From NCBI GenBank assembly GCA_017536625.1, contig JAFXGY010000020.1:1-47205 (forward strand): a stretch of 47,205 nucleotides of DNA, given 5' to 3'. The notes under the pieces are model-generated. The model was not told the DNA's origin and searched no databases. It saw only the letters and a list, made by a program, of their open reading frames with translations. A program made the translations under genes and the position numbers. The DNA is from Oscillospiraceae bacterium (GTDB taxonomy: Bacteria > Bacillota > Clostridia > Oscillospirales > Ruminococcaceae). This document shows positions 40,266-47,205 of the stretch, in pieces. The first letter of the stretch is position 1. Every line of letters begins with the position of its first letter.

Positions 40266-40559
40266 ATGACTAATTTTATTGAAGAACTTTATTACGACAA
40301 TATTGATCCGCAAGCAGGGAATAAAAACAAAAGAGCGCAACATGAAATGCGTATTTTATCCGAAAACGAAGATTTTTTGCTCGAAGCTCTTTCGGATGAA
40401 AATAAAACAAGGTTTATGGATTATGTTGATGCCTGGGGTATAGTAAGCGCGGAATTAAACCTTGAGAACTTTATTGCCGGTTTCCGGTTGGGAGCAAAAT
40501 TTATGTACGATACTTTTTGTGGAGAAGAAGTGGTGATTGAGGATTATTTGAAAGAATAA
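40266..40559 (+). CDS. DUF6809-like small protein
   Basis: 97 residues: MTNFIEELYYDNIDPQ at the N-terminus and NFIAGFRLGAKFMYDTF near the C-terminus, a pattern I associate with DUF6809 proteins common in mobile elements of Clostridia. Function unknown. Its SD lies in a hairpin, and it has its own terminator. Family assignment is by recall of the pattern. Confidence 0.7.
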   Translation: MTNFIEELYYDNIDPQAGNKNKRAQHEMRILSENEDFLLEALSDENKTRFMDYVDAWGIVSAELNLENFIAGFRLGAKFMYDTFCGEEVVIEDYLKE

Positions 40560-40571
40560 AAACAATTTTAA

Positions 40572-40612
40572 AAAAAGCCTTACATTGCAATGAGCAATGT
40601 AAGGCTTTTTTT
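40572..40612 (+). terminator. Terminator of the DUF6809-like gene
   Basis: AAGCCTTACATTGC pairs with GCAATGTAAGGCTT, loop AATGA, followed by eight T. Confidence 0.92.
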
Positions 40613-40639
40613 TAGCACATATAATTGACATTTTTGTTT

Positions 40640-40675
40640 TTGGTGATATCATAATATCTAGATATAATGATATCA
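40640..40675 (+). promoter_or_regulatory. R-M promoter inside a 32-bp palindrome
   Basis: TTGGTG (40640-40645), 17-bp spacer, TATAAT (40663-40668). The palindrome (40644-40675; arms TGATATCAT...ATGATATCA, centre ATATCTAGATAT, 15 of 16 pairs) covers the promoter. A second -35-like TTGACA lies at 40625. A dimeric repressor binding here would shut off the operon; the small protein encoded next is the obvious candidate. Confidence 0.7.
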
Positions 40676-40694
40676 TTTGGAGGTGAGGCAGGCT

Positions 40695-40904
40695 ATGCAA
40701 AAAATAGATTCCAAGGTTGATAGAGATAAGCAAGTTCAAGTAAGATTGCCTGCAGCTTTGCATAAGCAACTAAAACTAATGTTGATTCAAGATGATAGCT
40801 CGCTTGCTGATTTTTTTAATGAAGCAGCTACTGCATATTTGAAAAATCCTGGAAAATATAAAAAAGTGGTAGATAATATAAACGGAGGAAAAAAGAATGG
40901 CTGA
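40695..40904 (+). CDS. Small ribbon-helix-helix-like protein, first in R-M operon
   Basis: 69 residues. [21 protein letters not shown] then [16 protein letters not shown] is the strand-helix-helix pattern of CopG/Arc-type repressors. Start is ATG 40695 with GGAGGTGAGG upstream. Its last 8 nt overlap hsdM. With the palindrome over the promoter, it probably represses the R-M operon, giving a delay that protects a new host (inference). Confidence 0.75.
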   Translation: MQKIDSKVDRDKQVQVRLPAALHKQLKLMLIQDDSSLADFFNEAATAYLKNPGKYKKVVDNINGGKKNG

Positions 40905-42468
40905 CATTAGAAAAGAACAGGAACGTGATGAACTCCACCGCGCAATATGGGCAATAGCGGATGGATTACGCGGAAGTGTTGATGGATGGGATTTCAAATC
41001 TTATGTGTTAGGTATGATGTTCTATCGATATATTTCTGAAAACTTGACTAACTATATTAATGATGGCGAGATCGAAGCTGGTAACGAAGGCTTTGATTAT
41101 GCTTTGCTGTCTGACGAAGATGCAGAACAAGCTCGCGAAGATATGGTTAATACTAAAGGATTTTTTATTCTTCCTTCAGAACTATTCTGTAATATAAGGA
41201 AAAAGGCGGCAAATGATGAAAATTTGAATATGACTTTGGAAACGGTGTTTAAACATATCGAGGAATCTGCAAAAGGAAGCGAAAGTGAAGCAAATTTTTC
41301 TGGTCTTTTTGATGACATGGATGTAAATAGTAACAAGCTTGGCGCAACCGTTGCTAAACGCAATGCCAATCTCGTGAAGCTGATTGAGGGCGTTGCAGAT
41401 ATGAAGCTGGGCAACTACAAGGAGAATTCTATTGACGCTTTCGGGGATGCCTACGAATATTTGATGGGCATGTACGCATCCAATGCAGGAAAAAGCGGCG
41501 GCGAGTTTTTTACTCCGCAGGAAGTTTCCGAACTGTTGACCCGCATTGCAGTGGTTGGCAAGACGGAAGTCAACAAGGTTTATGACCCTGCCTGCGGCTC
41601 TGGTTCGCTTCTTTTGAAAGCAGCAAAGATTCTTGGCAAAGATAAAGTTCGTCAAGGCTTTTATGGTCAGGAGATCAACCTCACCACCTATAACCTTTGC
41701 CGTATCAATATGTTCCTGCACGATATTGACTACGACAAATTTGATATTGCACACGAGGATACTCTGCTTAACCCGCAGCATTGGGATGATGAGCCCTTTG
41801 AAGTTATTGTCTCCAATCCGCCCTACTCCATCAAATGGGAGGGCGATGACAACCCTGTTTTGATTAACGATCCCCGTTTCTCTCCTGCCGGTGTGCTCGC
41901 TCCTAAATCCAAAGCTGACCTTGCATTCATTATGCACTCTTTGGCTTGGCTTGCTACTAATGGTACGGCTGCGATTGTTTGTTTTCCTGGCATCATGTAC
42001 CGTGGCGGTGCTGAAAAGAAAATCCGCCAATATCTGATCGACAACAACTTTATCGACTGTATCATTCAGTTACCGAGCAACCTGTTCTTCGGAACCTCTA
42101 TCGCTACCTGCATCATGGTCTTAAAGCGCAGCAAGGCAGATAACAGTACTCTGTTCATTGACGCATCGAATGAGTGCATTAAGGTAACGAATAACAACAA
42201 ACTAACCGATGGCCCTGACGGAAACATCGAACATATTGTAAATGCCTTTATCGCCCGTACTGACAAAAAGCATTTTGCCCGTTGTGTTCCTTACGAAGAA
42301 ATCGTAGAACAGGACTATAATCTTTCTGTTAGTTCCTATGTTGAGCAAGAAGATACCAGAGAAGAAATTGATATCGCAAAGCTCAATAAAGAGATCAAAG
42401 AAATTGTTGCAAGGGAGCAGGTGCTGAGAGCAGAAATTGCAAAAATCATTGCAGAATTAGAGGGATAA
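40897..42468 (+). CDS. hsdM: Type I restriction-modification methyltransferase subunit HsdM
   Basis: 523 residues. N-terminal HsdM helical domain (1-150), then an adenine methyltransferase: SAM motif [10 protein letters not shown] (230-239) and catalytic NPPY (307-310), and C-terminal [23 protein letters not shown]. It methylates adenine at sites chosen by HsdS. Its start overlaps the small RHH-like gene. An unusual gene, not hsdS, follows after 3 nt. Confidence 0.96.
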   Translation: MADIRKEQERDELHRAIWAIADGLRGSVDGWDFKSYVLGMMFYRYISENLTNYINDGEIEAGNEGFDYALLSDEDAEQAREDMVNTKGFFILPSELFCNIRKKAANDENLNMTLETVFKHIEESAKGSESEANFSGLFDDMDVNSNKLGATVAKRNANLVKLIEGVADMKLGNYKENSIDAFGDAYEYLMGMYASNAGKSGGEFFTPQEVSELLTRIAVVGKTEVNKVYDPACGSGSLLLKAAKILGKDKVRQGFYGQEINLTTYNLCRINMFLHDIDYDKFDIAHEDTLLNPQHWDDEPFEVIVSNPPYSIKWEGDDNPVLINDPRFSPAGVLAPKSKADLAFIMHSLAWLATNGTAAIVCFPGIMYRGGAEKKIRQYLIDNNFIDCIIQLPSNLFFGTSIATCIMVLKRSKADNSTLFIDASNECIKVTNNNKLTDGPDGNIEHIVNAFIARTDKKHFARCVPYEEIVEQDYNLSVSSYVEQEDTREEIDIAKLNKEIKEIVAREQVLRAEIAKIIAELEG

Positions 42469-42471
42469 TTT

Positions 42472-43359
42472 ATGAGACTCAGTAGTAGATTATCTGATAA
42501 AAGTAAAAATACTGGAGAAATTGAGTCTTTCATTGATTTGGAAAGATATACTGTTTCTCCTGAGGAAGAAACTGAAGATGTCCAATTGATCTCTGCAGGT
42601 GATTTTATCGAAATCCAGATTGGCACAATCATGCAGCCATTCTACTCTACGGTATGCAGAGATAGCGTCTCGTTTGTTTCTCCGTTAAAACTACACTGCT
42701 TGATTATCAATAAATCAATGATCAGTATAGATTGTGAATTGCAGTGTATGGATTATGTGGAAGGCAATCCATCCTGCAAAAATTGTAATCACAGTGTACA
42801 GGCTTGGTTTTTGGTTGGTGCTGATGATATTTTTGCACCTTTCCCCAATGTCTATGTAATAAAGCAGAGTTTCAAATTACCAGAAAATATTAAGCTTCCG
42901 GTTGAAACCGAGGATAAGTTTACTGAGTGGTTAGCCAAGGCGGAAATTGCACACAAGGAAAGACTTGGTGCTGGGGCTATCATCTATTTGCGTTCGATTT
43001 TGGAACAGATCACGATAGAAGTCGGAGACAGCGCAGGGGTTGAAATCCGCAAACGAAACGGAAGCATGAAACCATTTGACCAAGTAATTGCAGCAGTGGA
43101 TAAAGAATGTTCTATAGTTCCTGTAATATATTCAGACAACGGATATGCAATATTCCGCAGATTGAGTAATATTGCGCACGGAAACGCTGACGAAGAAACA
43201 GCTTTAAGAGAGTACGCTCCACTACGCCGTCTGGTCATGGGCATTATGGATAATGTCAAGAAAAAAGAAGAAGAAATCAAAAATAACGCCGAACTGAAAA
43301 AGGCGTTGGATGCGATAGGATTTAGTAATGGGGGTGAGCAGAGTGAACAAACTGAATGA
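42472..43359 (+). CDS. HEPN/DUF4145-like protein inside the R-M operon
   Basis: 295 residues. The N-terminal half has a Cys pattern (C88, C92, C102, C105 in NPSCKNCNHS) that may bind metal. The C-terminal half (about 155-265) reads as a DUF4145/HEPN-type helical bundle: AGAIIYLRSILEQI, PFDQVIAAVD, and FRRLSNIAHGNADEE. R230 and H236 fit the HEPN Arg-x4-6-His RNase motif. HEPN nucleases are common toxins in defence systems. It lies between hsdM and hsdS with 3-nt and overlapping junctions, so it is made with the R-M enzyme. Activity is not shown. Confidence 0.65.
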   Translation: MRLSSRLSDKSKNTGEIESFIDLERYTVSPEEETEDVQLISAGDFIEIQIGTIMQPFYSTVCRDSVSFVSPLKLHCLIINKSMISIDCELQCMDYVEGNPSCKNCNHSVQAWFLVGADDIFAPFPNVYVIKQSFKLPENIKLPVETEDKFTEWLAKAEIAHKERLGAGAIIYLRSILEQITIEVGDSAGVEIRKRNGSMKPFDQVIAAVDKECSIVPVIYSDNGYAIFRRLSNIAHGNADEETALREYAPLRRLVMGIMDNVKKKEEEIKNNAELKKALDAIGFSNGGEQSEQTE

Positions 43360-44551
43360 ATTGATACATGCGCTTTGCCCTGATGGTGTCGAATATAAGA
43401 AAATCAAGGATGTGTTTCAGAGACTACGTGGTACGCCGATCACCGCTGGAAAGATGAAAGAAATCGAGTCTTCAGATGGTGATATCCGAGTATTTGCTGG
43501 TGGGAAAACTGTCATAAACGCCAAGGAAGAAGATATCCCAAACGCCAACATAATAAGAGTACCCGCGGTTTTAGTTCAATCCAGAGGGGTTATCGACGTA
43601 GTGTATTATGAAAAACCGTTTACATTTAAGAATGAAATGTGGGCATATACTTCAGACAACAAGGTTGCAGTTAAATTCCTTTATTATGTTCTGAAGAATA
43701 ATATTCAGAAGTTTAGAGATGCTGCCGCTGGTATGGGTTCTTTGCCGCAGATTTCGCTGCCGGTAACCGAAGAATTCGAAGTTCCCGTTCCTCCTCTGCC
43801 TGTACAGAGTGAAATTGTCCGTATACTGGACAATTTCACGGAGCTTACAGCGGAGCTTACAGCGGAGCTTACAGCGAGAAAGAAGCAGTATGAGCATTAT
43901 AGAGATACGGTTTTAACATTCGAAAACAAATCAGTAAGTTGGTTCGAGTTAAATGATGTTATTCATTCACTAAATACGGGGCTGAACCCAAGACAGTTTT
44001 TCCGTTTGAATACAGAGGACGCAACGAATTATTATATAACTATTCGTGAAATTCGAGGCGGCAGAATTGTCCCAACTGATAAAACTGACCGCATCAACGA
44101 TGACGCACTTGCTCTTTGCAATAATCGTTCAAATCTCGAAATAGGGGACGTCCTTTTCTCTGGAACAGGGACAATTGGCGAAACCGCAGTAATAATGGAA
44201 GAGCCTCGAAATTGGAATATCAAAGAGGGCGTTTACGCCATCAAGCCGAACCAAGAGCGCATTTTACCGAAATTTCTACGATACTTATTAACTGCAACAT
44301 ATATCAAAACTGGATATATGAAGAAGGCGGCAGGCGGAACAGTAAAAAGCATACCAATGGGCGAAATGAGAAAACTGCAAATTCCTGTTCCTACTATCAG
44401 TGAACAAGAACGCATTGTGGCAGTTCTCGACCGCTTTGACACTCTCTGTAACGACCTTTCGGCCGGCCTCCCCGCAGAAATTGAAGCAAGGCAAAAGCAA
44501 TATGAGTATTATCGAGATAAGTTGTTGGCATTTGGAGAGGTGAACGTATGA
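43343..44551 (+). CDS. hsdS: Type I restriction specificity subunit HsdS
   Basis: 402 residues, two target-recognition domains (about 1-150 and 200-350), each followed by a conserved helix. The first spacer helix has three 12-bp repeats encoding TAEL-type units, ending ARKKQYEHYRD; the second is EARQKQYEYYRDKLL. Start is GTG at 43343 with GGGGGTGAG upstream, and the resulting NKLNELIHALCPDGVEY is the usual family start; the ATG at 43328 is weaker. It overlaps the HEPN-like gene by 17 nt and the next gene by ATGA. Confidence 0.94.
   Translation: MNKLNELIHALCPDGVEYKKIKDVFQRLRGTPITAGKMKEIESSDGDIRVFAGGKTVINAKEEDIPNANIIRVPAVLVQSRGVIDVVYYEKPFTFKNEMWAYTSDNKVAVKFLYYVLKNNIQKFRDAAAGMGSLPQISLPVTEEFEVPVPPLPVQSEIVRILDNFTELTAELTAELTARKKQYEHYRDTVLTFENKSVSWFELNDVIHSLNTGLNPRQFFRLNTEDATNYYITIREIRGGRIVPTDKTDRINDDALALCNNRSNLEIGDVLFSGTGTIGETAVIMEEPRNWNIKEGVYAIKPNQERILPKFLRYLLTATYIKTGYMKKAAGGTVKSIPMGEMRKLQIPVPTISEQERIVAVLDRFDTLCNDLSAGLPAEIEARQKQYEYYRDKLLAFGEVNV
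43841..43876 (+). repeat. Three 12-bp repeats in hsdS (TAEL spacer)
   Basis: GAGCTTACAGCG occurs three times in a row (43841-43852, 43853-43864, 43865-43876). It encodes ELTA, so the protein reads TELTAELTAELTAR. In EcoR124-type enzymes two or three TAEL units set the distance between half-sites. Confidence 0.95.
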
Positions 44552-45099
44552 ACGAATGGCAAATTGTTCTATTAACGGGTATAGTGACAATCATCACTTC
44601 CATTATTACAGCGCTCATTACTCTTTCAATTACTCATAGAAACGAAGTCAAAAAGCTTGTCTTGGAAAAAAGAGCAGAGTTGTATTTTGAATTTTATGAT
44701 GAGGCAGAACACTTGTTGCATGACAGGTTCAAAATATACGATAGCAACTACATAGGAGTTTTACTAAAGTTTAAGCCCAAAATGAAACTCCTATCTTCTG
44801 CTAAAACTGTGGAGGCATTCAAGGCGTTCTACGAATTGATCACAAAGCATTATGAAAAATACAGAAATTTCTGTAGTCAGAATGACCCCCGCAACAACCC
44901 GGATTTTATAGAGACCGGAATTGATGCGGATGGTGTTGAATATGAAATCTGCCATGCCACAGATATGGATATCTCCTACTTTGAAAGTGATGCAGAAAAA
45001 TTCAAAAAAGAAAATCTCCCAAGTATTGAAACAATCAGCCAGCATATCACGGCTCTGTATACAGAAATGAGAAAAGACTTGGGAAGCGACATGAAATGA
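44548..45099 (+). CDS. Membrane-anchored protein in the R-M operon, unknown
   Basis: 183 residues. An N-terminal membrane helix (about 5-28) is followed by a basic segment and a soluble acidic helical part (THRNEVKKLVLEKRAELYFE). No catalytic motif is visible. It starts within the hsdS stop (ATGA) and is followed 14 nt later by hsdR, so it belongs to the operon. A membrane effector or sensor is possible. Confidence 0.7.
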   Translation: MNEWQIVLLTGIVTIITSIITALITLSITHRNEVKKLVLEKRAELYFEFYDEAEHLLHDRFKIYDSNYIGVLLKFKPKMKLLSSAKTVEAFKAFYELITKHYEKYRNFCSQNDPRNNPDFIETGIDADGVEYEICHATDMDISYFESDAEKFKKENLPSIETISQHITALYTEMRKDLGSDMK

Positions 45100-45113
45100 T
45101 TGGAGGTGCAAAA

Positions 45114-47205
45114 ATGAGCCAATATAACATAATCATTTCAACAAATGAAGAAACTGTTGTAACCGAATATGAGCCGCAAGTGAAACGTTCCGATGCGTAT
45201 CAAAGCGAAGCTGCCTTAGAAGCAGCCTTTATCAAAATGCTTGGCGAACAAGGCTATGAGTATGTCTCCATTCACACCGAAGAAGATCTTGTGCTTAACT
45301 TTCGCAAACAGCTTGAACGTCTTAACCAGTACAGCTTCACGGATAAAGAATGGGAAACATTCTTCAAATCCAAGATTGCCAATGCTAACGAAGGCATCGT
45401 GGAAAAGACCCGCAAGATTCAGGAAGACTATGTACAGAACCTTACTTGCGAAGATGGCAGGACCCAAAACATCTATCTGATTGACAAAAAGAATATCCAT
45501 AACAACCGTCTGCAGGTCATCAATCAGTATGAAGAAGGGGTCGGAAATCACGATACCCGATATGACGTGACCATCCTTGTGAATGGTCTTCCGTTGGTTC
45601 ATGTGGAGTTGAAGCGCCGTGGTGTTGCGATTAAGGAAGCTTTCAACCAAATCAATCGCTATCAGAGAGACAGCTTTTGGGCAGGGTCAGGGCTTTATGA
45701 GTATGTGCAGATTTTTGTTATCTCCAATGGCACATTCACGAAGTACTACTCCAATACCACCAGAGCAAGTCATATCAAGGAAAACGACGGTAGCAGTAAA
45801 AAGCACAGTAAGAAAACTTCCAATAGCTTTGAATTTACTTCCTATTGGGCAGACGGTAACAACAGAGTTATTGCAGACCTTGTTGACTTCACAAAGACGT
45901 TCTTTGCCAAACATACCCTGCTGAACATTCTGACAAAGTATTGCGTATTTACATCTGAGGAATTGCTGCTTGTCATGCGTCCTTATCAGATCGTTGCAAC
46001 AGAACGCATCTTGAACAGAATTGAGACATCTTCCAACAGCAAGAAAACTGGGAAGATCGAAGCAGGCGGATATATCTGGCATACTACGGGCAGTGGCAAA
46101 ACCCTCACCTCTTTCAAGACGGCACAGCTTGCTACAAACTTGCCTTACATTGATAAGGTGCTGTTTGTTGTTGACCGTAAGGACTTGGACTATCAGACCA
46201 TCAAAGAGTATGACAGATTTGAAAAGGGCGCTGCTAATAGCAATAAGAGCACGGCGATTCTGCAAAAGCAGCTTGAGGACTCTACTTCTCGAATTATCGT
46301 AACTACAATTCAGAAGCTGGATGTCTTTATTCAGAAGAATCCCATGCATCCCATTAGGGATAAGCATATTGTTTTGGTGTTTGATGAATGCCATAGAAGC
46401 CAGTTCGGTGATATGCATACAAGAATTGTCGGCGGTCAGATCAAGAAGGGTGAAAAAGTTGTTAAAGTACACAGATACTTTAGAAACTATCACATATTTG
46501 GTTTTACGGGCACTCCGATTTTCTCGATCAATGCTGGTACTGGCGGAAATCCCAATCTGAAAACTACTGAGCAGGCGTTTGGCGATAAACTCCATACATA
46601 CACCATCGTTGACGCCATCAATGACGGAAATGTTTTACCGTTCCGTATTGACTATATCAACACGGTAAAGCAAAAGGACGGAAAACAGGACAAGCAAGTT
46701 ACTGCTATTGATACTGAGGAAGCGCTTGCTTCTCAGGAACGTATCTCTGAAGTTGTAAAGTATATTCTGGAACACTTTGACCAAAAGACTATGCGAAATT
46801 CCTATTACAGTCTGAAAGGTCAGCGTGTGAATGGTTTCAACTCCATGCTTGCTGTCAGCTCAATCCCTGTATGCAAAAAATACTATCTGGAACTGAAAAA
46901 GCAGATTGCAGAACAGCACCGTGATTTGACGATTGCCACCATCTTCTCGTTTGCCCCTAACGAAGCAGATAGCGCAGATGGCATCTTGGATGATGAAAGT
47001 TTTGATACCGATGGACTTGATCAGAGTTCTCGTGATTTTCTGGACATGGCGATTGACGAGTATAACAAGACTTTCAAAACCAACTTCGATACCTCCAGCA
47101 AGGGCTTCCAGGACTATTACAAAGACCTCTCTGACAAAGTGAAAAAGCGTGAAGTTGATCTGCTTATCGTGGTCAATATGTTCTTGACGGGCTTTGATGC
47201 AACGA
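45114..47205 (+). CDS. hsdR: Type I restriction endonuclease subunit HsdR (partial)
   Basis: 697 residues seen; the 3' end is outside the window. Nuclease domain with D151 and E165-L-K167 (YDVTILVNGLPLVHVELK, Mrr-like PD-ExK). Translocase: Walker A TTGSGKT (GSGKT 326-330), DECH box (424-427), and FTGTPI. It pulls DNA past the bound complex and cuts far from unmethylated sites. Start ATG 45114 with TGGAGGTG. No frameshift is seen. Confidence 0.95.
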   Translation, partial: MSQYNIIISTNEETVVTEYEPQVKRSDAYQSEAALEAAFIKMLGEQGYEYVSIHTEEDLVLNFRKQLERLNQYSFTDKEWETFFKSKIANANEGIVEKTRKIQEDYVQNLTCEDGRTQNIYLIDKKNIHNNRLQVINQYEEGVGNHDTRYDVTILVNGLPLVHVELKRRGVAIKEAFNQINRYQRDSFWAGSGLYEYVQIFVISNGTFTKYYSNTTRASHIKENDGSSKKHSKKTSNSFEFTSYWADGNNRVIADLVDFTKTFFAKHTLLNILTKYCVFTSEELLLVMRPYQIVATERILNRIETSSNSKKTGKIEAGGYIWHTTGSGKTLTSFKTAQLATNLPYIDKVLFVVDRKDLDYQTIKEYDRFEKGAANSNKSTAILQKQLEDSTSRIIVTTIQKLDVFIQKNPMHPIRDKHIVLVFDECHRSQFGDMHTRIVGGQIKKGEKVVKVHRYFRNYHIFGFTGTPIFSINAGTGGNPNLKTTEQAFGDKLHTYTIVDAINDGNVLPFRIDYINTVKQKDGKQDKQVTAIDTEEALASQERISEVVKYILEHFDQKTMRNSYYSLKGQRVNGFNSMLAVSSIPVCKKYYLELKKQIAEQHRDLTIATIFSFAPNEADSADGILDDESFDTDGLDQSSRDFLDMAIDEYNKTFKTNFDTSSKGFQDYYKDLSDKVKKREVDLLIVVNMFLTGFDAT

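Overview
The window looks like the chromosome of an anaerobic Clostridia-type Bacillota. Support: strong AGGAGG ribosome sites, frequent TTG/GTG starts, promoters close to TTGACA-17-TATAAT, Feo iron uptake, an ECF vitamin transporter under a cobalamin riboswitch, and a CcdA/TlpA/thioredoxin set next to a Crp/Fnr regulator. Genus cannot be fixed by reading. Positions 1-37100 read as ordinary chromosome. From the tRNA-Ser at 37101-37191 to the right edge it is an accessory island carrying restriction-modification and other defence-like genes.

Layout. 1-1902: a gene tail, then three tandem cassettes of about 530 bp. Each has a near-identical promoter, a 325-365 nt RNA with covarying stems and two micro-ORFs, and a terminator. 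I do not recognise the RNA family, and it is my main candidate for something undescribed. 1943-4646: extracytoplasmic thiol redox genes (TlpA-like, CcdA), a 26-residue membrane micro-protein, a Crp/Fnr regulator and thioredoxin. 4965-7626: MATE transporter, then an ECF-type sigma factor with its probable anti-sigma partner. 7718-11890: cobalamin-riboswitch operon (DUF4430-type lipoprotein, EcfT, fused EcfA, S component); the S component gene carries an in-frame TGA. 11933-14839: five-gene operon with four zinc-ribbon/CD225 (dispanin-like) membrane proteins and a DUF2752 protein. 15024-19614: peptide-type solute-binding lipoprotein, HAD-family lipoprotein phosphatase and PlsC-like acyltransferase; the last two are flanked by inverted copies of a MITE-like repeat.

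19850-25520: HflX, GNAT, nitroreductase, secreted amidase-like protein, LexA-box-controlled DNA polymerase IV and an AlkD-like repair protein. 25617-28252: feoA-feoB-FeoB-associated peptide with DtxR-like palindromes. 28396-31760: gltX and glnS. 31797-36945: regulators, cyclophilin, two DegV proteins, a hemolysin III gene with an in-frame TGA, and a membrane-linked XRE regulator.

37101-47205: tRNA-Ser(CGA) with an attachment-like repeat, small HTH proteins, an HNH plus DGQH-motif protein of low GC, a DUF6809-like gene, and a type I R-M operon: small ribbon-helix-helix-like protein, HsdM, a HEPN/DUF4145-like protein, HsdS with three TAEL-type repeats, a membrane-anchored protein, and HsdR running off the window. 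The R-M promoter lies inside a 32-bp palindrome, so the first small protein may repress its own operon.
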